From Chrysophaeum taylorii (lineage: Eukaryota > Sar > Pelagophyceae > Pelagomonadales > Pelagomonadaceae), in assembly GCA_029834535.1 (NCBI GenBank), contig JAQMWT010000149.1, forward strand, positions 62,001-126,000: DNA of 64,000 nucleotides. Direction: 5' to 3'. Of the stretch, positions 36,011 through 47,275 are shown piece after piece. A program made the position numbers and the translations under genes. Under the pieces are notes generated by a model. That model ran no database searches. It was not told the origin of the DNA and saw nothing but the letters and a program-made list of their open reading frames with translations. Position 1 is the stretch's first letter; the number at the start of each line of letters is the position of its first letter.

Positions 36011-38995
36011 CTACTTGCGATGGCTTTTCTTGGACGACTTCTTTTTCCTCTTGGGGCGGCAGAAAATGCCGAGGAATGAGGGCGACTTTTGCCGTTCAAC
36101 TGTAACAGACTTCTGTTTTGACGTTGCCAAGTTAGCTTTTAGTTTGTCACGCAGGAGTTTCGCAGCGCCTTTCACGTGGATCGTGTCGCCGTATTGGACG
36201 TTCCACTCGAGCGTTCGCATCATGTCGCCCATCACGTCTCGTTGCATCCGAATGAACTGTTCATTGTTCGCGTCGTCATTCGCGATGTGGTACAGTAAAC
36301 GGCACGAAGCCTCGTCAGACGCGTTGGTGGCCGTCCGTGCCACGAGCTGCATGAGCGTTTTAATTCCTCGGGGGGAGTTGACAACCATGTTTCGATGTTG
36401 TCTAGAGTCCTTGCAGAGGGCCCATAGAGCAGTAACGGCGGCCTCCTTGGGGTCGTCCTTATTGATGGCGTCGATAAGCCGCACGAGCGACGGAATAGCA
36501 CCTCGCGAGACAATAGCGGACACGTTGGTGCGATTGCTTTCAGCAAGTATCCTGAGCAGGCGCGCGGCTTCTTGCTTGGCGAGCAAGACGCTCTTTTGAG
36601 ACGAGCCATCCACCTCCAGTCGCAACAAATCGACCAGGGGGATGATGGCGCCCTCGTTGGCGATCATCTCCACGATCTCGGGCGCGCTCAGCGACGAATT
36701 CTTTTCAGTGTGCAGGATGAGCTTCCGAAGTGCCTTGGCCGCCTGTTCTTTGATGAACCAGCTGCTCAATCCCCCCTCGGTCGACGTGCTCGTCGCTTCC
36801 GCGGCCTTGACTAGTTGAATGACGATCCCCTTGATCGCAGCAGCGGTCAACAAGGGCGAGTTGGCGGTCTGAGCGACGGTCGCCAGATGGTCGAAGAGAT
36901 AGCGGACGAGTGCAAGCACCGCCTGCGACATGTCTGGGTTGGCCTCGTCGTCGAGGCTGTTGAACGAGGCGATAGTGTTCGAGGCGCCTTCGATCGTAAG
37001 GAGATCCCCACGCATGCGTAGCGCGAGCGGAGAGACGAGGTTAAAGAGGGTGTCGGCGGCGACGGCCTTGGCCGCACCAGCGAGCTCGTCGACCTTCTCG
37101 TCGTTGGGCTGCTCGAGGCGCCGCTCGAGGACGTTGGCGAGGGCCTTAAGCCCGCCTTGGCCCAGGACAAGCAAGCGCCAGTTCCGCGTGGACATCGAGT
37201 CGTCAGCGTAGAGGAGGATGAGAACCGCGCGTGCGGCGAGCAGTTGTTCCTCGGCGTTGTAGCTCGACCGCACAATGAGCAGCAGCGATTCGACGAGCGT
37301 GTCGCCGCTCTGCACCAGACCCCTCGCGTACTGGGACGGAGACTCAGCGTCGAGCGTGCGCCATAGTGGAGTCAGGTACCGATTGTCGCAGTTGTGATCG
37401 GCCACACGCGCTACAACAATTGGTAGTACGCCGTCCTCGATCATGCAGGCCCTGTTATCCTCGTTGTAGCACGCGAGTGCCCAGAGCGCGCGGCCAAACT
37501 GGTCGAGCTCGGGCTGCTTGCAGTGGACGTTCAACATCCCGACGAGGGCGCTAACGCCGCCGGTGCGCCGAATCGTATCCCGATGTTCGCGCTCGGCAGC
37601 GCCATCATCTAGACCGCAGAGATCGGCGATCCGCGACGCCGCGCGCGCACGCTTGGCATTATCGCACGGCTGGTTGGAGAGGAGCGAGGCGAGAATGGTC
37701 GCGTCGGTCGTGCGATGGACCGAGTCGTCGTCTTGAGAGGCGGACTCAGCAGAAGACTCCGAGTCGACGGCTATGTACGAGACGGCTCCTTTTCGCCGCG
37801 CGTCGATCTTGAGCTTGGCGTGCCGTTGCGCATTTAGTGCTTGGTCATAGAGCTGCTTGCGCGCGGTGAATCGGTCGCGCTCGAGTGTCGCGTGCCTGCC
37901 GCCGTCGTGGTGCTCCAACTCGAGGCGTGCCGTCTCCGCGACGAGGCGTGCCGTCTCGGAGTCGAGGCGGTCGGCTTCCAGTCGCAGCTGCAACGAGGTC
38001 GGGTTGCGGCCCATGTTCATGGGTGGTTGTGGTGGTGGTGTTGGGGAGGGGTCTGCAGCAGGCGACGGTGCCGTTCGCGACGTCGGCGTCATACGGGGCG
38101 CGACGATCGGTGGCAAGAACGCCACGGTCCTCTCTCGCATGGGCTGGACAAGTCGAATGGTGGCGCATATTGTGTTGAAGAGGACCTGCTCCGACTCGAG
38201 CTGCTGTCGCAGCTCATCGCGTTCAAGCTGCTGCCGCGCGAGCGCGTCCTCGGGCTCGGCGTGCACGTCGTTGTCGTTCTCGGCGTCGACCATGGCACGC
38301 AGAAATTCCTCGTCGTCGGCCACGTCCTTGCCCGCGGCCGACTTTGCCGCTGCAATACTCTCACGCAGCTCGTCGCGCGACTCTGTGACGAGGAGCATCT
38401 GCCGCATCCAGTCATCGTCGTCGGTCGCGAGATCGGCGATGAACGCTGCCTCTTTCGTCTTCGAAAGAAAATTGGCCGCGTCGTGCGAATCGACGCCACA
38501 GTCACCAAACAACTTTGCTTCCCGAATCATTTCCCCATAGGCTTTTTCAAAGTGCCGGTCGATCTCATCAGGCTTGATCCGGATGGCGAGCTCCCGTTGG
38601 GCTGCCCCGATCCGAACGCAGAACGGGCTAAGGTCGGCCGTCGCGTTGACGGGCTGCGCCCGGATCCACAGCAACCAGGCGTTGTCGACGTTATGAAATG
38701 CGGTGCTCAAACGGCTTCCGTAAGTGTGGAGAAAAAAGCGGGTCTGTAGGGGTCGGCTCTTGCACAAATTCAGAATGGTCCGAATCTCGATCTTGGCGCC
38801 GCGAAAAAGTTGCGTGAGGCGGGCAACTTCCTGTTTGCGTTCTTCGTCTTTGGTCGTCGCTTCGATCTTCGCCGTACACTCGAACATAATTTCGAGGATC
38901 CGGAGGGCGGTCTCGCAGTGCGGTTTCAATTCTTTGAACGACGAGTACCGCATCGCTGAAGCCGCGGTGGCCAAAGTCGACCTAATCTCCCACAT
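36011..38995 (-). CDS. Armadillo-repeat protein with N-terminal helical bundle and basic tail
   Basis: 994 residues from ATG at 38995, one exon. Residues 1-110 look like an amphipathic four-helix bundle (ALRILEIMFECTAKIE, then FHNVDNAWLLWI). A charged region with predicted coiled coil (about 225-300 and 335-400) flanks a Pro-rich linker (PTPPPQPPMN). From about 430 to 930 there are armadillo-type repeats, for example GGVSALVGMLN, EGAIIPLVDLLRLE and RGAIPSLVRLIDA, each followed by a helix with ALWALA or AARLLRILAE. The C-terminus ends in a Lys/Arg cluster (RPKRKKKSSKKSHRK) that could bind membrane or act as a nuclear signal. A protein-interaction scaffold similar in style to Vac8/ARO proteins is likely. 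The N-terminal bundle superficially resembles HeLo/MLKL-type bundles, which is only a suggestion. Confidence 0.8.
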   Translation of the reverse strand: MWEIRSTLATAASAMRYSSFKELKPHCETALRILEIMFECTAKIEATTKDEERKQEVARLTQLFRGAKIEIRTILNLCKSRPLQTRFFLHTYGSRLSTAFHNVDNAWLLWIRAQPVNATADLSPFCVRIGAAQRELAIRIKPDEIDRHFEKAYGEMIREAKLFGDCGVDSHDAANFLSKTKEAAFIADLATDDDDWMRQMLLVTESRDELRESIAAAKSAAGKDVADDEEFLRAMVDAENDNDVHAEPEDALARQQLERDELRQQLESEQVLFNTICATIRLVQPMRERTVAFLPPIVAPRMTPTSRTAPSPAADPSPTPPPQPPMNMGRNPTSLQLRLEADRLDSETARLVAETARLELEHHDGGRHATLERDRFTARKQLYDQALNAQRHAKLKIDARRKGAVSYIAVDSESSAESASQDDDSVHRTTDATILASLLSNQPCDNAKRARAASRIADLCGLDDGAAEREHRDTIRRTGGVSALVGMLNVHCKQPELDQFGRALWALACYNEDNRACMIEDGVLPIVVARVADHNCDNRYLTPLWRTLDAESPSQYARGLVQSGDTLVESLLLIVRSSYNAEEQLLAARAVLILLYADDSMSTRNWRLLVLGQGGLKALANVLERRLEQPNDEKVDELAGAAKAVAADTLFNLVSPLALRMRGDLLTIEGASNTIASFNSLDDEANPDMSQAVLALVRYLFDHLATVAQTANSPLLTAAAIKGIVIQLVKAAEATSTSTEGGLSSWFIKEQAAKALRKLILHTEKNSSLSAPEIVEMIANEGAIIPLVDLLRLEVDGSSQKSVLLAKQEAARLLRILAESNRTNVSAIVSRGAIPSLVRLIDAINKDDPKEAAVTALWALCKDSRQHRNMVVNSPRGIKTLMQLVARTATNASDEASCRLLYHIANDDANNEQFIRMQRDVMGDMMRTLEWNVQYGDTIHVKGAAKLLRDKLKANLATSKQKSVTVERQKSPSFLGIFCRPKRKKKSSKKSHRK

Positions 38996-39790
38996 CTTTC
39001 AGCCGCCCCAATCGCGAGAAACAGGCCGCGCGATAGTGGTCACCTCCACGCGGGGCGCCGGGGTGATGTCAGCGGGTCACGATTGGCCAGGCTCCGGCAC
39101 ACTCATCGAAACCTGCCAACTGGTTCGTTGGCCGACGTTCCTCCTTTCCTGGTACAAAATCGAGTGCCAACTGTTGAATACTGAGTGCGTCCAGGGAGAG
39201 GGCTCTCTTAGCGGAATGCAATGCGAAGGCTTCTTTTTAGAGGGCTTGGAATGACGCAGGATGTATCCGTCGTCGGAAACTAGGAGAAAAACCTTAAAGC
39301 ACAGAGGTGCGCAGGAAATCCAATAGCAGAATTTTTTTCCCATTGAATGCGTCTCTTAAGAGTTTGGGACATGGGATTAGGTCATTCTGACCGGACATCT
39401 TGCAAAAAGAAAAGAAAGGAAAGTATTTGGCGGAATTATTCACCGCGTCACAGCTAACCCCACACTGTCTTCGGAGAACTCAGAACTCAACGGATCTATT
39501 CGGCGTCACTCGCTTAACACTTGCGCAGTCTTGTTGAAGATACATCCCGAAGATACCTTAATAATTTGGAAAAGAAATAAGAACCACGCTAGCACATCGA
39601 GGCTCCCGGAATTCGGAAAAACGATTCTTTCGTGCGTTCGCCCGGATACGAAAGTTGTGGATGTATTCACAACAAAACCCGTACACGGTGGGACGGAGGG
39701 AGGTACCAGAACAAGAGGGGACCCCCAAATTCCATCACTCTATGCTTACGTGGTGCGTCTGTCACTAATCAAAGACCAGTTGGTGTACTA
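38996..39790. other. Intergenic region upstream of the receptor-PARP gene
   Basis: Shared upstream region of two divergent genes. Relatively AT-rich from 39330 to 39620. No gene or clear element recognised. Confidence 0.5.
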
Positions 39791-42700
39791 ATGTTCTTCT
39801 CGCCCAGGGGGCCGGCAGGGAGGACTATGGGAGCGGCGTCTGCGGGAAGCTTCGCCGGGGCCGTCCTCTTCTTGGTGGGCCCTCTTGTGGCCTGGCATGG
39901 CGTGGTTGTCGTTGCGGAGGACCTTCCTCCGTGGGATGTGGAACTCGTCATGTCGTCCTACGTCCTGGGCGCCGCCTACCCCGTCGACGAACGGGCCTCG
40001 GAGTGCAGCTCGGACCAACTGCGATCGAGACCGTGCCAATGCTTTGGCGGTGCCGCTCGTCGCGCCGCGATGATCCAGGACGTCATCGCTGGAAACGCAA
40101 GCGAAAGTGGTGGGGAACGCGCCGCGGTGCCCATCGACCTCGGCGGCTACTTCTTTGGCTCTGGCTCCTTCTACCAAACCTTCAACGGTTCGGCCTCAGC
40201 CCGTCTCTTCGGGTCGGCGGGTTACAAGACGCGAGGTTTGACATTTCGTGATTTCGCCGCCGGCGTGTCGGAGGATGATCCCACTGGCGGTCGGGCACTG
40301 CGGGACAACATACGGCAATCGCAGAAGTTCACCGAGGCAATGGGTGGGGTCGCGCTGCCGGCGGTCTGCCATCCGAGTCCACCTTGCTTGTAACCCATGT
40401 GGTCATACTAATGTTCACTCCTTTCTCGCCCCGTAGGTCGCGACGAACCTTGATTTGAGTGGCGACCCTTACTTGAATGATGAGGATCTCGTCAAAACAT
40501 ACGCGGTGGTGACGTTCGACATCGAGGACAACGGAGCGCTCCAGTGGCAATCGGGTGGTCGGAAAAAAATGGGCGTGTTGTCACTCATTGATAGCAGGGA
40601 TCTCGCCGAGGTCTCGCCGTACTACGCGAACAGGACAATCCCTTACGAGCGGGCTATTACGACCGCGCTCATAACGATGTACCGAAATCTTGAAATACCG
40701 CATTCGGTGGTTCTCTTGGTCCAGGGAGTCCCATTTAGTGACATGCGCGAGCTCCTAACTGATTTCAACGACGATCTCCTACAAGGTATCGCAGAAGAAG
40801 GGTTGCCAGAAGGATTGAGCTTCGAAACGATTGCGGCGAGTCGAGAGCTCTTGGCCGTACACGCCATCGCCGAGAAGTTCTACGAAATCGACTTGATTCT
40901 GCTGACGAATGGCGACGCGAACGTCGCGAGCCTCTTTGCTGCCGAGCATCCCGACGGGATAGCGGAGATCAAGAATTGGGCTGGAGATACGGTCGCCGTC
41001 TCTCTAGTTGGAGGTGAAAGCGGACGCGGGATCGAGTCGACGAGAGTACGGGTGACGTTTGACGACATCGGTTTCTACCAGGCGGGCTCGATACGCCGCG
41101 AGGTTGTTACCCTCGACTGCAACGTGAGCGAGGATGCCCAAATTCGTGAGGAACTCGACGCCTACAAGGTCGAAATCGAAGATAGGGCCGACCACTTCGA
41201 ATACGGGCACGCTGGCTATGTTGCGCGCACCATCGACTCGCGGTTCTACACGGACGGAAATTGCACGACGCCACCCGGCGGCATGTCCTTATGCGGCTGC
41301 TCTGTGGCCGAGTGCGCCGCGGGAAACCTCGTCGCTGACGCGTACATGTGGTATTCGGGCGCGGACGTTGCTCTCGTCGTCGCGGGCGCCTTGACCGATT
41401 CTTCGCTCACTCCCTTTCAAGTTCGACAATCCCACCTCCTTGAGATGTTACCCGACACTGGGGACGAGGTCGTCATCGTCCGAGGCGTCTCGGGCGCCGA
41501 TTTGCGCCAACTGTTGGAAGCTTCGGTCACAACAATTGAAATCAATGAGACGATGGGTGGGCACGGGAGGTGTATATTCTTGCAAGTATCCCACTCGCTC
41601 AAGTTTTATTGGTTTTACGAGTCGATCACGCCGACGCTTGCCGACGATTTCTTTATCAATGGGACGCTCGTCAAAGATGATGACGAGTTCACCGTGGCCG
41701 TCTCGTCTCGCCTGCTGCCAGCGAGGTACGGTACTGGTATTGCAAGTGGTGTTAACACGCGCGAAAATGACATGTACGCCAATTTACTGGTTTCTCAGGA
41801 GAAGCAGAATTCTTATTTGACGACGTGGATTAAGATGCTGGGAGTGTCGGCGCATCAAGTGGTCGCGGCGTACCTCAGTGCAAACTACCCTGATCCAACG
41901 AACGCACTCGATCCCCTCGAGGCCTACGACGAGCCACGTATTGAGCAGACGGCAGACGTCGCACAGATGCATATCGCTGTCCTGTGCGGTTCAACAATCG
42001 CGCGGCGAGAGCAATGCGATCACGCGCGTCACGCCATCGATCTCATCAACAACCACCGCGATGGTTTCTACGACGAGCTTATTCCCCATTCCCGCTTGAT
42101 TGTATACGAGCGCACCGTGGGTTGTGCGATGGGAGGCGCCTTCGACGGCCTGGTCGATATCGCGCAATACTTGCAGCAATTAGAGACACCGGCGCGGCTC
42201 ACGGCGGTCGTGTTGACTTGTAGCGATGACGTCGCTGACGTTGCTTCAGCTGAAGCTCGCCAGTCCTTTTCCGAGTTGTTCCCGTACCAGGGTTCTGATT
42301 ACGTCGTCATCTCACCTTCATCAACCGCGCCTGAACTCGCCGACGAGACCGCGTACCCACTGCTCGCGCGGCTTGCGACGCCTGAGTCCGACATCGCCAG
42401 AGCCAACGAACAGTTGTTGTCACGTTTCCATTGGAATAGGGTTGCTGTCGTCTACGAGGACAGTCTGTGGGGGTACAGCTCTGCCCAGGCCTTTATTGAC
42501 AGTGCTTTTGGCTTCGGGGAGACGGACTATGACGACGACCACAAAGATCACGACGACGACCACGAGCACAGCCGGCGCCTCGATCACGATGATGACTATT
42601 ACTCTTCGAGTGGCCGAGTCGTCCTTGGAGATGCCTGCCTTGCCAGCTGCGCACAGCAGGCAACGAGAGCCTCTGGCGAAAGCGCGGGCGTTTCATTTTC

Positions 42701-45700
42701 GCTCGACGCCTTCGACGCCGGAGAAATTACTGGGCTCGACATCCTCCAGGCCCTCGATGGGACGGACGCGAAGATCATCTTCTTGGCGACGTATCCGCGC
42801 GTCCAACGTTCAATCTTCGCTGCGTCACGAACCAATGACTTGTACAGTGGCACGGGCTTTGGGTGGATCACCAACCTGCCCTCGGAGTCCTCATTCTTTA
42901 CAACCGACGGGATGCTCGACTACGAAGCCGTCTACGGTTCCGAGGGAGTGCTAGGGCTTGTCGAGCACGTGCCCGATTACGAGGGAGGGAACGCAACATC
43001 GTCGTACCTCGACCGTTGGATCAACGTCGCGACACTCGAAGCGTGCCAGGATCGCGAATTGTCAGTTAACGATGCGTCTGTGCGGACGACGTACTGCGAC
43101 ATCGACGACAACGGTCGGACGTTCACCGGGTACTCGGCATTTTGGGTGGACAGTGTTATCGCGCTTGCCAAGGGGCTGGATGCGATCGCAATTAATGGCA
43201 ACGCTGGTCAACCCTCGGCATCACCCGAGGGTGCTGCAATGCTTTACGATACTATCGTGCACCTCGAGCCTTTTAACGGCGTATCTGGCGACGTGGCAAT
43301 GAACGAGGAGACTGGCGATCGTCTCGGCGTTCTCGATCTCGTCAATATGCAGATCCAAATCCCTTCCCCCGACGAGCCAAGCCGCGGCCGTGCTCTACGG
43401 TCGTCATCAAGGGCTGCAGCATCACAAGAGCAGCGGCGTTTGCAGGTGCCTCTCGCGAGCACGTTCGCCGACTTCGTCTCCGTGGGTGTCTATGTCACGT
43501 TTGATTCGGCGGCAGGCCTGCGGGTGTTCTCCGATTCCACAATTATCTTCCCGGGCGCCACGACGGATATTCCGTCCGACGAAAGCGAGGAGGCTAGGAG
43601 TGACACCAACAGGCGTGTGAGCCGCTCGCGGCGGCGAGCAACGATCGCGCTCATTGCAGCCTGTATCTGCTTCGCGGGCGTTCTCGTCTGTGCCTTCCTG
43701 GGCGCGCGTTGGGCCTTTGGTCATTTGAAATCGAGTCATCGGCGAGCGCTCGTGGCTTCACTCAATGCGTACGATGTCATCGAGTCGTTCGATCCCTTCG
43801 CTGACGAAGAGCGCAAGGTACAAGTCCTCCTCAAGAGCGGCGCCGAGGATTCGACAAGCGGAGAGTTCGTGGTATCGCGTGTCCGCGATCTCCCCGAGAG
43901 TAGTGTCGTGTGTCGCCGGTCAAACCTCGACTTCGACGAGGAGGTCAAGACAGAGCAAGGTCCGGCGGTCGAGCTCACGCCGTACGCGCTTGAGCTCTGG
44001 TACTGGGAGGACGATGAGCCGGACTCGGGAAACTGGGTGATCTACGACGAGCTCGTGCAAGACCTCCTCTCAGAAACGTACAATCGCTACATGCAATTGC
44101 CCGGCCACGTGCGCGAGACTCTTGCGCGTATCGGTGACGACGAGGACGAGGACGACGAGACGGATGCTCTCGTGGGTACCGAGGAGAACCTCAGTAGCGG
44201 GCGGGTCTCTTCCGTGGGCACAGATATTGATCCGAAGTGCTACAAACTCCTCTTTTACATGGCTGGGAGTTCTACGTCAATGGCCCCCCCACCGCCCCCT
44301 AGAGGCACCGGAGCAAGCACGAGCCGGAAGCGGTTGGAGATAGATGTCGCCAAGATGCGCCAGACCAACCTCGACACGGGCACCGTCCGGAGCGTGCGAC
44401 CCCGAGTCATATTTCAACGCGTTGTGTGTCACTCGCGGATCTCGCCCTTTTTTGTTTGTTTGTTTGTTGTATCCAAAAGGCGTTTTCAGGTCAAAATGGA
44501 ATCTGGGTCGCGCCGTGTCAACATGACTTGGTTCTGGAGAGAGAACCTGCGGAACATGTCCAAGTGGCGTGATGATGTGCAGAAGGCACAAGGGACGCTT
44601 TGGGTCAAGTATGAACCCGACGTGCAACGGCGACTCTCGGAGTTGTACCTCGCCCACCGAAAAGATGCCTTCTCGCCGGCGAAACTTCGGCTTGACTCGT
44701 ACAATGAGGCTACCACGTCTGAGACTGAATTCAAGTACGAGATCGACATCGGCACAATGTGGCAAACCAAACTTGAGACGGGGTTTCGCCGCCCCGTGTG
44801 TGTGATGATCGAGGCCGTGGACAGACCTAAGAACTCCACCCACGGTGGCATCCAGGTCGTTCGTGGCTACCCAACGGTGCGCAACATGCCCGCCGACATC
44901 CAAGGCCGCGACTGCCTCAAGCTCATTCCTGGCATGGTTGTCTCCGTCGTCTACGAGCACGACAGTGGCGAGTGGGGTTTCGGTCGTGAAATTGGCAAGA
45001 ACGATGTTGTTGGCGATGTCGCCGGGTGGTTTCCCATGAGCTGTGTCCGGCCAGCGCGGCGACTTGAGATGACGGACGCGGTCCTTGACGAGTTCCGCTT
45101 TCTTCTCCCACCACAAACCTGGACTTACAACGCAGATAGCCCAATTGAACACCAGCCGAAGGTTGTGCCTCTAGGCCGCGATGCTGCTAAGGAACGACAA
45201 CTTATCGCCAACCTCTTCGACGCCGACTATTACGACGTCATCTCGGTCGAACGTATCCAAAATGTTTCGCTCTGGCGTCCATACGCCACCAAGCGCATGA
45301 CCACGCTCGAGCGCCAAGACGGCATTCCGGGTAATGCAAAGAAGCTCCAGAAACGCCTTAAGGAGGTCGAAATGTTCCCTGTCTTCCACGGCACGCAGCC
45401 GGATAGCGTTCCGAAGATCATCGAGCAGGGCTTCAACCGCGACTTTTGCAGCTCCAACAATGCTCACGGTCGGGGTGTGAGTGCACTTGTCACATCACTT
45501 CTTCGCGCGTCACCCTTTGTCGTAGGTTTACTTCGCCACCGAGAGCGAGCACAGTTGTTTCCATACGTACTCGAAGCCCGATGCAGATGGCGTCCAGCAT
45601 GTCTTCGTCTGCCGTATCATAGTCGGGAATTACTGCCGGGGGATGCCGGATGCTGTCGTCCCTCCTGCGTTGGAGACTAATCCCAACCAGCGATATGACA

Positions 45701-45807
45701 CGACGGTCGACAATGAGCATAACCCCACCATCTATGTCACGTACAATGACCACCAAGCATACCCGTCGTACCTAGTCAAGTTCAAAGCGCGCAATGACAT
45801 GCATTAG
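39791..45807 (+). CDS. Transmembrane receptor-like protein: pseudo-5'-nucleotidase + ANF-type ligand domain + TM + 2 WWE + SH3 + PARP
   Basis: Four exons (39791-40363, 40437-44393, 44490-45476, 45526-45807) with introns of 73, 96 and 49 nt; 1932 residues. Signal sequence within 1-43. Residues about 50-640 are a 5'-nucleotidase-type module whose metal motifs are lost (Y57/L59 for DxH, G119 for the GD Asp, F152/R153 for GNH), while CFGGAARR and the C-terminal AAGNLVADAYMW region remain. About 702-1200 is a periplasmic-binding/ANF-receptor fold (MHIAVLCGSTIARREQC). One TM helix spans about 1260-1285. The cytosolic part has WWE1 (about 1370-1510, LEIDVAKMRQTNLDTG), WWE2 (about 1518-1620, YEIDIGTMWQTKLETG), an SH3-like domain (about 1651-1700, GDVAGWFPMSCV) and a PARP domain with H1810 (FHGT), Y1841 (VYFATE) and I1908 (TIYVTYND). 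The inferred role is ligand-gated mono-ADP-ribosylation. The intron at 44394 keeps frame if retained. Confidence 0.88.
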
Positions 45808-46300
45808 CCCGTACGAGGCAACTAGACGCCGCGCCCCTGGAATAGATACCTCGCAGCCTCAACGAGCGTCCTCTCTTCCTTTGCTTAGGCCACCCTCGCT
45901 GTGCCGTCGCAATGCGTCATCCCGTTCGCACTCGATATCGCAGCTCTTCGCCCTCGCACCATCACCTTTCGTGCGCAAAGCCTGACAATGCCGAGTAAGA
46001 CGAGATGGGCTTCTGCACGCGCCCCGCACGACGATGCAAGTCTAATAACAAGTCGGCCAGTCCCAACGCCGTTTTAAAGTAGTAGCACTTCGCCCCCTTG
46101 TCACCATCTTCGCCCCCTTCGTTTTCGTATTTCCTGCTAGGTGCGCGTTTGGCTACGACTGTTAACTCTACTGCCCGCGCAATACTCATCTGGCCCACGA
46201 GCCCTCTGGGTCGTGGAATATCGGTGCTTGATAGGGCTGGAAGGGAGCAGGAGGGTTGTAGTGCACGAAGTCAATTGAGCCCGTGGCTCACGGAATTATG
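45808..46300. other. 3' flank of the receptor-PARP gene, no gene seen
   Basis: C/T-rich sequence with only short frames, leading into the repeat island. Confidence 0.5.
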
Positions 46301-46304
46301 ATTA

Positions 46305-46960
46305 TTATTATGGTTTGCAACTCCCAGGCTCGAAGAGCCTGAATGGATGACCGCAAGGAAACAAGGGAGCACCAAGAATACAAAGGATATGCGCGCAGAG
46401 GGGAAGACGGATGAAGCAAGAACGCACATTATTATTATGGTTTGCAACTCTCAGGCTCAAAGAGCTAGAATGGATGAGCGCAGGAAAACAAGGAGCGCAG
46501 GAAAACAAGGAAACAGCAAGAATGCAAAGGAGATGCGCGCAGAGGGAAACAAGGGTAAGAAGCAAGAAAGCAAGCGTAGGAAGAAGGGATCAATGCATAA
46601 AGGAATTACGCAAGAAGCTCCAAAAGAGGGCAAGGGGGAAGGAAAGAAGAAGGGGGAGTAGCGGCAGGCGCGGTGATGCAGAATGAGGAGACAACGCTAA
46701 ACGACGGTTGTAGCATGATGCCAGACCTCCCAAGCAGGCCTTCATGGTTTGGTTCGGGCGAGGCGGCTAAATGTCGCGAGAACACAAGGTAACCACACGT
46801 CTTCAGCATCGACGTCACAAGCTACAGGGATGTCAGTAAGCGTCGCCGGCAAACGACCGCGCTCGAAGTCATAAGCAGCGTCGGTGCCATATGTGACGGG
46901 AAGGACAGACGAACGTCGCGGTCGTAGATCAAGTACAATGGTACAGCTGTATTCATTCAA
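46305..46960. repeat. Direct repeat copy A of the repeat island
   Basis: Begins with two units of TATTATGGTTTGCAACTCYC plus AGGCTC...GAGC (46307-46345 and 46433-46475), followed by purine-rich GGAAAACAAGG sequence. It ends with a segment (about 46670-46815) alignable to 50575-50700. On the minus strand both copies can encode WLPCVL-TF-RLAR (WLPCVLATFSRLART here), suggesting a decayed element-encoded protein. Confidence 0.6.
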
Positions 46961-47275
46961 AGGGAATTGGTATATAAATTAATTTTGCTCGGCGTCGGCC
47001 AATATGAGACCCTAGCTTTTGTTACCCGCGCCTTTCCGGCATCCCTCGCGTCTCCACACAAACCACCAACGCTCACACCCCCCCTCTTAGCTGTCGACTT
47101 TTAAGACCCTGATGTTTCCACTTTCTTCCTTCCATCCGCGCTTTTCCCAAACCCGAGTCTCCTACCCTTACTATTTAAGCCTGGGAGTATTCAAAAGGTG
47201 TGGGTAGGAATGCCGGTCCTGGTGTGTGCGAGTGCCAGGGGCTATATATACCCCTGTGGTATTGACTTTATAGAA

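Noticed and set aside
44277-45152. A 291-codon minus-strand frame opposite the WWE/SH3 region
   Set aside because: No domain, and it overlaps a plus-strand region with clear WWE and SH3 motifs.
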